This document shows positions 16,172-24,893 of a stretch of DNA of 64,000 nucleotides, in pieces; position 1 is the first letter of the stretch, and every line of letters starts with the position of its first letter. Source of the stretch: Ruegeria conchae (GTDB lineage: Bacteria > Pseudomonadota > Alphaproteobacteria > Rhodobacterales > Rhodobacteraceae); the NCBI RefSeq assembly GCF_000192475.1, contig NZ_AEYW01000013.1, positions 468,507 to 532,506 on the forward strand, given 5' to 3'. The translations under genes were made by a program, and so were the position numbers. The notes beneath the pieces are model-generated. The model was not told where the DNA came from. It searched no databases and was given only the letters and a program-made list of their open reading frames with translations.

Positions 16172-19100
16172 TTGAAAGGCGTGGGACGTAAATTGGTCCA
16201 GCAAGAACAGCAGGATGACGCCGGTTCGGTTAAAAAGCCCCGACGTTGGTCGCGTCGACGGACTGCTGGCTTGTGGACACTGCGCGGTGTCTTCATTCTT
16301 GTTCTTCTGGCACTGGTCACAGGCTTCATGGTGGTGGGGCAGCGCATGCACGCGCCGGATTGGCTACGTGATCGGGTTGAAACTCGGTTAGATCAGGCGC
16401 TGGGCGGCATCAAAGTGCGGTTCGGCGATGTCAGCTTTATCATTCATGAAGGCTGGCGTCCTCGATTGCGTTTGACCGATGTCCGCATCAGTGACGCGGA
16501 CGGTCGTCAGATAGCCGAAGTGTCCGACCTGCGGGCCAGCCTTTCTATGCGCCCGCTGCTGCGCGGTCATGTGCGGCCCAAGCGGATCATCCTGCAAGGC
16601 GCGCAGATCGATTTGACAAGGCGTGTGGACGGAGCCCTTTCTCTGACCGTGGGTGCGGGCAGTGCGCCGGTCGGGCAAGCTCCGAATCTGGCGCAGTTGA
16701 TCGAAGCCTCGGACGAGGTGTTCCAGGCGCCTGTCTTGTCAGCCCTGACCTCGGTTGAACTGGATGCAATTACGCTGGACTATCAAGATCTGCGGCTGGG
16801 CCGGTCCTGGGTGCTGGATGGTGGGCGTATTCAGGCGACCCGCAGCGCGGGCGAGGTTCGACTGGCCACCAGCTTTTCGGTACTTGCCGGGCGGGACTAC
16901 GTAAGCACGATCGAGGCCAATTATACCAGTTCGCTTGGCAGCCCTGCCGCACAGTTTGGCATTTCGATCACCGATCTGCCTTCCGAAGATATTGGCGGAC
17001 ACAGCCCAGCTCTTGCATGGATGCAGGTGTTGCGCACGCCTATCTCTGGTGCTTTGCGTGGTAGCGTGGACCCCGAAGGCGCGCTGGGTCCGGTATTTGC
17101 CACACTGAACCTCGGTGCGGGTGCGGTGCAGCCGACACCAGAAACAACACCGATCAAGTTTGAATCGGCGAGGACCTATTTTACATACGATCCAAAGCTG
17201 CAGGCGCTGGACTTTAATGAGGTCTCGATCAATTCCGCTTGGGGAACAGTGCAGGCGGATGGAATGACCTTCCTGAAAGGGGTCAAAGCCGGCGGCTTGG
17301 AGAGCATGTCAGGGCAGTTCCGCCTGAGCGGGATTGAGATCAATCCGGTCAATTTGTTCCCTGAACCATTGAATCTGGCACGGGCCGATGTGGACTTTCA
17401 GATGAAACTGGCCCCGTTCCGGCTGCAGTTGGGTCAGATGACAATCGAAGATGGTGCCCACCGCGCGCGCCTGAGCGGGTCATTGGCCGGTCTGTCCGAA
17501 GGTTGGGTTGCCGAGATTGACGCGCAGATCGACCAGATGAGCTCTGATCAATTGTTGAAATACTGGCCAGAACGTCTTGCGCCGAAACCACGTCTCTGGG
17601 TCACTGAAAACCTGTATCAGGGCGAAATGTCTGATCTGGATTTCGCTCTGCGTCTGCGGCCCGGAGAAAAACCCGACATCTTCGCCGATTTTGAGTTCGA
17701 AGAAACCAAGGTCCGGTTCGCCAAGACGCTTCCGCCCATTCAGGATGCACAAGGGCAGGCCAGCCTGCTGAACGGACGGTTTACGGTCTCGGCGCAGAAG
17801 GGGATCGTAATCGCGGACGAGGGCGGGGCGGTTGATGCTTCGGGCACCTCGTTTATCATTCCAGACACCCGTATCAAGAAATCCACGCCCGGGATCGCCC
17901 GCGTGCAGGCCAAGGGTAGTGTGACGGCTGCCCTGTCTTTGTTGGATCGGCCACCGCTGCAATTATTGACCAAGGCCAATCTTCCCATTGAGCTGGCAGA
18001 AGGTCAGGTCAGTCTTTCGGGTACGTTGTCGTTGCCCATGATCAAGGGCTTGAAGCTTGAAGACACACGATTCCATTTTCTGGGGGAACTGGTCGATCTG
18101 GACAGTGATAGGCTGGTGCCGGGGTTTGAAGTCAGTGCCGACCAGCTCGATCTGACAGGGGATCAAACGCAGGTCGCCATTTCGGGCGAGGGCCTGTTTG
18201 GCGTCGTACCAGTTCAGGCCACCTGGCGACAGCCCATCGGCGGCGACACCGCGCAACGTAGTGAGCTGAAAGGGCAAATTGAGGTCTCTCCACGCCTGAT
18301 GGAACAGATAAATGCCGGTTTACCCAAAGGGATGCTAACCGGACAGGGGTTGGCTGACTTTTCACTGGGTATCGGCGCAGGTGAACCGCCACTTCTGAAC
18401 GCAAACTCAGACCTGGTGGGGGTGGCTCTGGCCATCCCCGAGTTGGGGTGGAGGAAAGGGGCAAACAGCAGCGGCACCTTAGCAGCCGAAGCAACGCTAG
18501 GTGCGCAACTCAACGTCGATGAGCTGCGTATCGAGGCAGCGGGGCTGCGAACATCAGCCACGATCTCTTTCAGAGATGGTGGGTTTGACCGTGTGCGTTT
18601 CAGCTCATTTGAATTGGGCAACTGGTTGGCTGTTCCTGCGGAACTGATCGGGCGAGGGGCGGCGTTACCGGACATCCGCGTGTTGGGCGGCGTGCTTAAT
18701 TTGGGTAAATCGACCTTGGGTGAAGGGGGTAGCAGCGGAGGAGGCGCAGCTGGACCCGGGCCGAAACTCGACGTCACATTGGACCGGTTACAGGTAACCG
18801 AAACGGTGGCATTGACCGGGTTAACCGGCTCGTTTCAAACCACAGGCGGGTTGACGGGTGGATTCGCAGCTCAGGTCAACGGTGGCGCGCGGATCAAAGG
18901 CCAGGTGACGCCGCGCGATAATCGAACGGCGGTTGGGCTGACTTCCGAAGATGCGGGTGCGGTTCTGCGTTCGGCTGGTGTTCTGACGCAGGCGCGTGGC
19001 GGGTCCATGCAATTGCAACTCGACCCGATTGCCGAGCCCGGAAACTACGACGTTGACCTAAAAATCAAGAATACACGGATCACCGACGCTCCGGCGATGG

Positions 19101-19567
19101 CGGCCTTGTTGAACGCGATCAGTCTGGTGGGGTTGTTGGACGAGATGGCGGGGCAGGGCATATTCTTTGCAGCCATCGATAGCAAAATGCGCATCACCCC
19201 AACCGAAGTGAAGGTTTTAACTGGCAGCGCCGTAGGGCCATCTATGGGACTGTCATTCGAGGGCACCATTGATACGGTGACTCAAATGCTGAACCTGCGC
19301 GGCGCGATCTCGCCAATTTATCTGGTTAATGCGATTGGCAGTGTTCTGTCGAAGAAGGGCGAGGGGATTTTCGCCTTCAATTATACCCTGACCGGCCCAC
19401 TGAGCGATCCAAAGGTTTCTGTCAATCCGCTGTCCGGGCTGGCCCCGTTGTTCCTGCGAAACTTGTTGCGCGAGCCCGCGCCGACTGTCTCGGATGGCCC
19501 AAATGCAACGCCTGACCGATCGGACCAATCCCATCCGGCTGTGCAATCACGCGGTGAGGACCGTTGA
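16172..19567 (+). CDS. Large AsmA-like / DUF3971 envelope protein
   Basis: About 1131 residues. A basic N-terminus (KKPRRWSRRRTAG) and one membrane helix (GVFILVLLALVTGFMVVG, about 35-53) are followed by a very long beta-rich periplasmic region with the DUF3971 pattern and a C-terminal AsmA-like segment (MRITPTEVKVLTGSAVGPSMGLSFEGTID...). Such proteins (YhdP, TamB and relatives) form hydrophobic grooves and move phospholipid between inner and outer membranes; that role is inferred here. Start is uncertain: TTG 16172 or GTG 16181. It runs divergently from bcp and ends 44 bases before queA, so the two may be co-transcribed. Confidence 0.85.
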   Translation: MKGVGRKLVQQEQQDDAGSVKKPRRWSRRRTAGLWTLRGVFILVLLALVTGFMVVGQRMHAPDWLRDRVETRLDQALGGIKVRFGDVSFIIHEGWRPRLRLTDVRISDADGRQIAEVSDLRASLSMRPLLRGHVRPKRIILQGAQIDLTRRVDGALSLTVGAGSAPVGQAPNLAQLIEASDEVFQAPVLSALTSVELDAITLDYQDLRLGRSWVLDGGRIQATRSAGEVRLATSFSVLAGRDYVSTIEANYTSSLGSPAAQFGISITDLPSEDIGGHSPALAWMQVLRTPISGALRGSVDPEGALGPVFATLNLGAGAVQPTPETTPIKFESARTYFTYDPKLQALDFNEVSINSAWGTVQADGMTFLKGVKAGGLESMSGQFRLSGIEINPVNLFPEPLNLARADVDFQMKLAPFRLQLGQMTIEDGAHRARLSGSLAGLSEGWVAEIDAQIDQMSSDQLLKYWPERLAPKPRLWVTENLYQGEMSDLDFALRLRPGEKPDIFADFEFEETKVRFAKTLPPIQDAQGQASLLNGRFTVSAQKGIVIADEGGAVDASGTSFIIPDTRIKKSTPGIARVQAKGSVTAALSLLDRPPLQLLTKANLPIELAEGQVSLSGTLSLPMIKGLKLEDTRFHFLGELVDLDSDRLVPGFEVSADQLDLTGDQTQVAISGEGLFGVVPVQATWRQPIGGDTAQRSELKGQIEVSPRLMEQINAGLPKGMLTGQGLADFSLGIGAGEPPLLNANSDLVGVALAIPELGWRKGANSSGTLAAEATLGAQLNVDELRIEAAGLRTSATISFRDGGFDRVRFSSFELGNWLAVPAELIGRGAALPDIRVLGGVLNLGKSTLGEGGSSGGGAAGPGPKLDVTLDRLQVTETVALTGLTGSFQTTGGLTGGFAAQVNGGARIKGQVTPRDNRTAVGLTSEDAGAVLRSAGVLTQARGGSMQLQLDPIAEPGNYDVDLKIKNTRITDAPAMAALLNAISLVGLLDEMAGQGIFFAAIDSKMRITPTEVKVLTGSAVGPSMGLSFEGTIDTVTQMLNLRGAISPIYLVNAIGSVLSKKGEGIFAFNYTLTGPLSDPKVSVNPLSGLAPLFLRNLLREPAPTVSDGPNATPDRSDQSHPAVQSRGEDR

Positions 19568-19611
19568 TCTGAGCGGTGGCCGAATCTATTGGGCCGATGT
19601 ATGGCGCGGCC

Positions 19612-20658
19612 ATGAAACTCAGCGATTTTGATTTCCATCTGCCCGAACACTTGATTGCGACGCGGCCTGCCAGCCCGCGCTCATCGGCACGCCTGCTACT
19701 TGCGCAGCAGGATACCATTCGGGATCAGCGTGTCCACGAACTACCGGACATATTGCTCCCTGGGGACCGACTGGTTTTGAACGACACGCGTGTCATCCCG
19801 GCACGCCTGAACGGCCACCGCCATCGCAGCAGCGCACAGGGGCCTGTGTCCGCAGCGATCGAAGCGACGCTGCTGGACCCGCAATCCGACGGCTGCTGGG
19901 CTGCACTGATCAAACCGCTAAAGAAGGTCAAACCCGGCGAAGAAATCGTGTTTTCAGATGACCTAAGTGCGATCCTGGATCGGGTCGCCGATGGCCAGGC
20001 CTTTCTGCGTTTCAACCTGACCGGAGAGGATTTCGACCAAGCCTTGGAGCAGGCTGGCGCGATGCCATTGCCGCCTTATATTGCGGCGAAACGTGCGGCG
20101 GACGAACAGGATAAGACCGATTATCAAACTGTATGGGCGCGGAACTCTGGTGCTGTTGCAGCCCCGACAGCGTCGCTGCATTTTGACGATGCGTTGCTGC
20201 AGGCGCTGTCAGCACGTGGTGTCGAGTTTACCCATGTGACTTTGCATGTGGGCGCGGGCACATTTCTGCCAGTTAAGGTCGAGGACGTGGCGACCCACAA
20301 AATGCATGCTGAATGGGGCCGTGTCAGTGCGCAGGCCGCAGCCGATATCGCCGCGACCAAAGCAGCGGGTGGGCGGATTATTCCTGTGGGCACGACGGCC
20401 TTACGTCTGATCGAAAGTGCTGCACGTTCAGGGCAGATCGAGCCGTGGGAAGGTGAGACCGACATATTCATTTACCCCGGATTTCAGTTTCACGTCACTG
20501 ATGCGCTGATGACTAACTTTCATCTGCCGAAATCCACACTGTTAATGTTGGTTTCCGCGTTGATGGGACAGGATCGAGTCAAGTCAATTTATGATCACGC
20601 GATCGCGGATGAATATCGCTTTTTCTCCTACGGCGACGCATCTCTTTTGATCCCCTAG
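19612..20658 (+). CDS. queA: S-adenosylmethionine:tRNA ribosyltransferase-isomerase
   Basis: 348 residues from ATG 19612 (an ATG at 19597 is possible). QueA transfers the ribosyl part of SAM to preQ1 in tRNA, giving epoxyqueuosine at the wobble position. Family stretches are clear: [19 protein letters not shown] at the start, [44 protein letters not shown], and [35 protein letters not shown] near the end. Length is normal. It follows the AsmA-like gene closely. Confidence 0.97.
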   Translation: MKLSDFDFHLPEHLIATRPASPRSSARLLLAQQDTIRDQRVHELPDILLPGDRLVLNDTRVIPARLNGHRHRSSAQGPVSAAIEATLLDPQSDGCWAALIKPLKKVKPGEEIVFSDDLSAILDRVADGQAFLRFNLTGEDFDQALEQAGAMPLPPYIAAKRAADEQDKTDYQTVWARNSGAVAAPTASLHFDDALLQALSARGVEFTHVTLHVGAGTFLPVKVEDVATHKMHAEWGRVSAQAAADIAATKAAGGRIIPVGTTALRLIESAARSGQIEPWEGETDIFIYPGFQFHVTDALMTNFHLPKSTLLMLVSALMGQDRVKSIYDHAIADEYRFFSYGDASLLIP

Positions 20659-20763
20659 TCGCATCTGTTTCATCCGCGCCGCAACAATGTCGTAGACAGG
20701 CGCGACGCGGATAGTATTTGATCGCAAAGCGAACAAAACTAATCAGCAATTTGGATTGGCAGA

Positions 20764-22050
20764 ATGCTTCAGGTTCTTTCCAGCGCTTGGGCGCTTCTTC
20801 TGGGTATGGGATTGCTGATGGTCGGCAACGGCCTACAGGGCACTCTGCTGGGCGTGCGTGGCGAGATTGAGGGGTTTTCGACCCTCGAGATGTCATTTGT
20901 AATGTCCGCCTATTTTGTTGGATTTCTCGGCGGTTCGCGTTTGGCGCCCGAAATGATCCGTCGCGTCGGTCATGTACGCGTATTTGCGGCTCTAGCTTCG
21001 TTTATCTCGGCGGTCATGATCATGTATCCGATGCTGGCCGATCCCATTGCCTGGTCGCTGGGCCGGGTCGTGATCGGATTCTGTTTCTCGGGTGTGTATG
21101 TGACCGCTGAGAGCTGGCTGAACAACGCCGCAAACAACGAGAACCGAGGACAGGCCCTTTCGCTTTATATGATCGTACAGATGGCTGGCGTTGTCAGCGC
21201 TCAGGCCCTGCTGCTGGTTGGTGACCCCGCCGGGTATGAAACGTTTGTCATAGCATCAATTCTGGTTTCGATCTCGTTTGCACCCATTTTGTTGTCGATC
21301 TCTCCTACACCTGCGTTTGACACCACCAAGCCGATGACCCTGCGCCAGTTGATGGAAACATCACCGCTGGGCTGCGTTGGCATGTTCTTATTGGGCGGGA
21401 TTTTCTCGGCCCAATTCGGAATGAGCGCCGTCTATGGTGCGCAAGTAGGTCTGAGTCTGGTTGAAATTTCGATCTTCGTAGCGGTGTTCTATATTGGAGC
21501 GGTATTGCTTCAGTTTCCACTGGGCTGGATGTCCGACCGGATGGATCGTCGCGTATTGATCATATTGGTCTCGGCAGTAGGTGGGGTCGGTGCTGTTATT
21601 GGCATGGTGCTGGGTGTAACATTCACGATGCTTCTTGTTGCGGCCTTCTTTATTGGCGGCATGACAAGCCCGCTCTATTCCCTGCTGATAGCTTATACCA
21701 ACGATTATCTGGAGTATGATGATATGTCGGCGGCCTCGGGCGGGCTGGTATTCATCAATGGCCTCGGGGCAATCGCCGGGCCGATTATTACCGGCTGGCT
21801 GATGGGCACAGGCGTTGTCGGGCCAAAGGGTTTCTTTCTGTTTATCGCTACGCTGATGTTTGCCATGGCCGCCTACGCCGCCTATCGGATGACCCAGCGA
21901 GTCTACACACCGGTGGATGAGACGGGCGCGATTGCTCCGATCTACCCAACTTCGTCACCTGTTGCGCTGGAAGTCGCCCAAGAGGTTGCTATTGAAGCAG
22001 CGCAAGATGAGCAAGATGCACAAGAACCCACCCGTGCGCCGGAATTGTGA
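20764..22050 (+). CDS. MFS transporter, YcaD-like
   Basis: 428 residues with 12 predicted membrane helices. The MFS signature between helices 2 and 3 appears as GSRLAPEMIRRVGHVRVFAAL, and between helices 8 and 9 as GWMSDRMDRRVLIILVSAVGGVG. The N-terminal half (AYFVGFLGGSRLAPEMIRRVG, YVTAESWLNNAANNENRGQALSLYMIVQMAG) resembles E. coli YcaD and related exporters of unknown substrate. A polar C-terminal tail of about 45 residues, rich in Glu/Gln/Ala, extends into the cytoplasm. It starts 105 bases after queA. Confidence 0.88.
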   Translation: MLQVLSSAWALLLGMGLLMVGNGLQGTLLGVRGEIEGFSTLEMSFVMSAYFVGFLGGSRLAPEMIRRVGHVRVFAALASFISAVMIMYPMLADPIAWSLGRVVIGFCFSGVYVTAESWLNNAANNENRGQALSLYMIVQMAGVVSAQALLLVGDPAGYETFVIASILVSISFAPILLSISPTPAFDTTKPMTLRQLMETSPLGCVGMFLLGGIFSAQFGMSAVYGAQVGLSLVEISIFVAVFYIGAVLLQFPLGWMSDRMDRRVLIILVSAVGGVGAVIGMVLGVTFTMLLVAAFFIGGMTSPLYSLLIAYTNDYLEYDDMSAASGGLVFINGLGAIAGPIITGWLMGTGVVGPKGFFLFIATLMFAMAAYAAYRMTQRVYTPVDETGAIAPIYPTSSPVALEVAQEVAIEAAQDEQDAQEPTRAPEL

Positions 22051-22142
22051 CTTTAGTGTTGCAATATGTTACTGTCACAAATCTGTAAAAGTGATTTTAA
22101 TGACGTTACGTCCTGGGGAGGACAATTACGGAGTCTAGGGCA

Positions 22143-22721
22143 ATGGCAGGTCCTGAAGAAGTATTGAGTTTTTGGTTAGATGAGGTCGGCCCCGAGGGGT
22201 GGTACCTACAGGATGAAGCGCTGGATGCGCGGATCCGAGACAAATTTCTTTCAACCTGGAAAGCCGCGTGTGAAGGCAAGTTTTCGCTCTGGCTGACCTA
22301 TCCCAGTGGGGCGCTGGCTTATATTATCCTTTTGGATCAGTTGCCTCGCAATATGTTCCGGGGGAGCAAGCAAGCCTTTGCATCCGATAGGGCGGCACTG
22401 GCAGCAGCAAAGTGCGCGGTCGACAAGGGCTGGGATCTAAAGATCGATGAACCCGCGCGGCAGTTCTTCTATCTGCCAATGATGCACTCGGAAAATTTGT
22501 GCGATCAGGAGCGCTGTGTACGCATGATGCTTGAGCGGATGCCCGAAAGTGGCGACAGTAATCTGCTGCATGCGCGCGCGCATCGCGAGGTGATCCGAAA
22601 ATTCGGTCGTTTCCCATACCGAAACGATGCGCTGGAAAGGGCAACTACTGATCACGAAGCCGCATATGTGAGCAATGGTGGCTACGGATCAACAGTGCGT
22701 GAATTGCAGGCCGCGACCTAG
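22143..22721 (+). CDS. DUF924 family protein
   Basis: 192 residues, soluble and helical. The family hallmarks are the start EEVLSFWLDEVGPEGWY, the middle AYIILLDQLPRNMFRGS and FFYLPMMHSENLCDQERCV, and the end HREVIRKFGRFPYRNDALERATTDHE. DUF924 proteins have a TPR-like fold and no established activity. An upstream region of 92 bases, including TTGCAATATG and an AT-rich stretch, may hold a promoter. Its last four bases overlap the end of the convergent coiled-coil gene. Confidence 0.9.
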   Translation: MAGPEEVLSFWLDEVGPEGWYLQDEALDARIRDKFLSTWKAACEGKFSLWLTYPSGALAYIILLDQLPRNMFRGSKQAFASDRAALAAAKCAVDKGWDLKIDEPARQFFYLPMMHSENLCDQERCVRMMLERMPESGDSNLLHARAHREVIRKFGRFPYRNDALERATTDHEAAYVSNGGYGSTVRELQAAT

Positions 22722-23149
22722 GTCGCGGGCTCGCAACCCTTGATGATCAATATCCGGTTGGTGATGTTGTCTGCAGAAGTCGTGATCGCATAGTTGATCA
22801 GGTCTTCCGGACGTTCGACAAGGTTCGCCAAGCGAGATTGCGTATTTTCAAGTTTCCCCTCCAAACTGTTCAAGCGTTGCAGGGCGGCGCTCAGCTGTTG
22901 GCGCATGGTTTCATCAAGCTGGGCTCTCTGGCCAAATGAGGCAAGATCGCTGCGCAGCTCTGTCAGCTCTACTCGAATGCCTTGCGCCTGTTCGCGCAAT
23001 GGCGCCACTGCTTGCAAGTTCTCAGCAAATCCGGTCCGAATTTGGTCTGCGGATTGCAAAAGTTTCCACCCCAGGAAGAGGCATAAGGCCAGCAATATCA
23101 ATGTCGCGTTCAAAAATGCCAGTAATAAGTCCTTGAGGATTTTGGCCAT
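22718..23149 (-). CDS. Membrane-anchored coiled-coil protein of unknown function
   Basis: 143 residues: short basic N-terminus, one membrane helix (LLLAFLNATLILLALCLFLGWKLL, about 8-31), then a heptad-rich region from about 35 to 112 (LREQAQGIRVELTELRSDLASF...LNSLEGKLENTQSRLANLVERP) and a C-terminal tail with a single Cys (IIKGCEPAT). The layout suggests a periplasmic coiled coil tethered to the inner membrane. I recognise no family. It converges on the DUF924 gene with a four-base overlap and is 213 bases from lpdA, which is divergent. Confidence 0.75.
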   Translation of the reverse strand: MAKILKDLLLAFLNATLILLALCLFLGWKLLQSADQIRTGFAENLQAVAPLREQAQGIRVELTELRSDLASFGQRAQLDETMRQQLSAALQRLNSLEGKLENTQSRLANLVERPEDLINYAITTSADNITNRILIIKGCEPAT

Positions 23150-23312
23150 GTTTCGCCTTTCGAAATATGGTGGATATCAAAAACAAATGGTTCCGAAGTC
23201 TCCGTTCTAGCCTTTGCGGCGGCACGGGTATAGGCTGAATTCAGCTTGATAATGGCGAAATTACCCTGCGTCACATATGTCGCGGGAAGTTATGTTGATG
23301 CGTTGGAAAAAA

Positions 23313-23330
23313 TAGTTTAACGGTAAACTA
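23313..23330. promoter_or_regulatory. Palindromic operator upstream of lpdA, shared with pdhA
   Basis: TAGTTTA-ACGG-TAAACTA, seven-base arms around a four-base centre, 32 bases before the lpdA start codon. The same arms and nearly the same centre (ACGC in the matching orientation) occur before pdhA at 8042-8065, in the same position relative to the gene. Two copies at the E1/E2 and E3 genes of one enzyme complex make a shared regulator likely. Confidence 0.75.
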
Positions 23331-23362
23331 GTTTTTGAACCGATCTGTGCCGAGAGGGAAAC

Positions 23363-24757
23363 ATGGCTGCACAATCCTATGATCTGATCGTAATCGGGGC
23401 TGGCCCCGGTGGCTATGTGGCCGCTATTCGCGCGGCACAATTGGGCCTTAAGACCGCTGTCGTTGAACGCGAGCATTTGGGCGGCATCTGCCTGAACTGG
23501 GGCTGTATCCCAACAAAGGCGCTGTTGCGGTCATCGGAAGTGTTCCATCTGATGGAGCGTGCCAAGGATTTTGGCCTGAAAGCTGAGAAGGTCGGTTACG
23601 ATCTGGACGCCGTAGTCAAACGCTCGCGCGGGGTCGCGGCTCAGCTTTCCGGCGGCATCGGTCACCTGCTGAAAAAGAACAAAGTCGCCGTTGTGATGGG
23701 AGAGGCGACCATTCCGGCCAAAGGCAAGGTCAGCGTGAAAACTGACAAAGGCACCGAAGAGCTGACAGCGAAGAACATCGTTTTGGCCACCGGCGCCCGT
23801 GCGCGTGAACTGCCGGGGCTCGAGGCTGATGGCGATCTGGTCTGGACCTACAAACACGCGCTGCAGCCGCCGCGAATGCCCAAGAAATTGCTCGTTATCG
23901 GTTCGGGCGCGATCGGAATCGAATTCGCCAGTTTCTATAACACGCTGGGAGCAGACACGACTGTTGTCGAAGTCATGGATCGCGTTCTGCCGGTCGAAGA
24001 TGCTGAGATCAGCGCGTTTGCCAAAAAGGCCTTCACCAAGCAAGGCATGACCATCATGGAAAAAGCGATGGTCAAACAACTGGACCGCGCCAAGGGTAAA
24101 GTCACCGCGCATATCGAGGTGAAAGGTAAGGTCGAGAAGCACGACTTTGACACCGTGATTTCGGCGGTTGGTATTGTCGGCAATGTTGAGAACCTCGGGC
24201 TTGAGGCTCTGGGCGTAAAGATTGATCGCACCCATGTTGTGACGGATGAATTCTGCCGTACCGGGGTTGAAGGACTTTATGCGATTGGCGATATCGCTGG
24301 CGCGCCGTGGCTTGCGCACAAGGCGAGCCACGAAGGCGTTATGGTCGCTGAGCTTATTGCTGGTAAGCACGCACATCCGGTCAAACCCGAAAGCATCGCT
24401 GGCTGTACCTATTGTCAGCCTCAAGTCGCCTCGGTCGGATACAGCGAAGCCAAGGCCAAAGAGTTGGGGTATGACATCAAGGTCGGCCGGTTCCCGTTCA
24501 TTGGCAACGGCAAAGCCATCGCACTGGGTGAGCCTGAAGGGCTGATTAAAACCGTGTTTGATGCCAAAACTGGTGAACTGCTGGGCGCGCACATGATTGG
24601 TGCTGAAGTGACCGAGCTGATCCAGGGCTATGTGGTGGGCCGCCAGTTGGAGACCACCGAGGAAGATCTGATGAACACTGTCTTCCCGCACCCGACGCTG
24701 TCAGAAATGATGCATGAAAGCGTGCTAGATGCCTATGGGCGCGTGATCCACATGTAA
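23363..24757 (+). CDS. lpdA: Dihydrolipoyl dehydrogenase (E3)
   Basis: 464 residues. It reoxidises dihydrolipoyl groups of 2-oxoacid dehydrogenase complexes with FAD and NAD. Motifs: FAD-binding GAGPGGYVAAIRAAQLG (12-28), redox-active disulfide C43-LNWG-C48, NAD-binding GSGAIGIEFASFY, YAIGDIAGAPWLAHKASHEG, and the C-terminal HPHPTLSE-like stretch FPHPTLSEMMHE with the catalytic His. The gene lies 15 kb from pdhABC, but the shared operator ties it to pyruvate dehydrogenase rather than to the 2-oxoglutarate complex, whose genes are not in this window. It ends at a cluster of hairpins. Confidence 0.97.
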   Translation: MAAQSYDLIVIGAGPGGYVAAIRAAQLGLKTAVVEREHLGGICLNWGCIPTKALLRSSEVFHLMERAKDFGLKAEKVGYDLDAVVKRSRGVAAQLSGGIGHLLKKNKVAVVMGEATIPAKGKVSVKTDKGTEELTAKNIVLATGARARELPGLEADGDLVWTYKHALQPPRMPKKLLVIGSGAIGIEFASFYNTLGADTTVVEVMDRVLPVEDAEISAFAKKAFTKQGMTIMEKAMVKQLDRAKGKVTAHIEVKGKVEKHDFDTVISAVGIVGNVENLGLEALGVKIDRTHVVTDEFCRTGVEGLYAIGDIAGAPWLAHKASHEGVMVAELIAGKHAHPVKPESIAGCTYCQPQVASVGYSEAKAKELGYDIKVGRFPFIGNGKAIALGEPEGLIKTVFDAKTGELLGAHMIGAEVTELIQGYVVGRQLETTEEDLMNTVFPHPTLSEMMHESVLDAYGRVIHM

Positions 24758-24761
24758 GGAA

Positions 24762-24880
24762 GGGGGCTCTGCCCCCGTCGCGGTACGCCGCGACTCTCCC
24801 GGGATATTTATCGCCAGATGAAGCAGGGTATCCGCACTTCATCTGGCTGGAAATATCCCAGAGTACGAGGCAGAGCCTCG
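24762..24880. repeat. Compound extragenic palindrome between lpdA and the M20 dipeptidase gene
   Basis: Four nested or consecutive stems lie between two convergent genes: GGGGGC-TCT-GCCCCC (24762-24776), GTCGCGG-TACG-CCGCGAC (24777-24794), a long imperfect inverted repeat at 24801-24859 whose arms contain GGGATATTT...GCCAGATGAAG and CTTCATCTGGC...AAATATCCC (20 of 23 positions pair), and CGAGGC-AGA-GCCTCG (24866-24880). One arm of the long repeat recurs at 63041-63066. It can serve as a two-way terminator and looks like a repeated extragenic palindromic element. Confidence 0.7.
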
Positions 24881-24893
24881 CAAAACACCATGC

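Noticed and set aside
23531..24691. A 386-codon open frame on the minus strand opposite lpdA
   Set aside because: Antisense shadow of a complete dihydrolipoyl dehydrogenase gene; no start signals and no recognisable domain.
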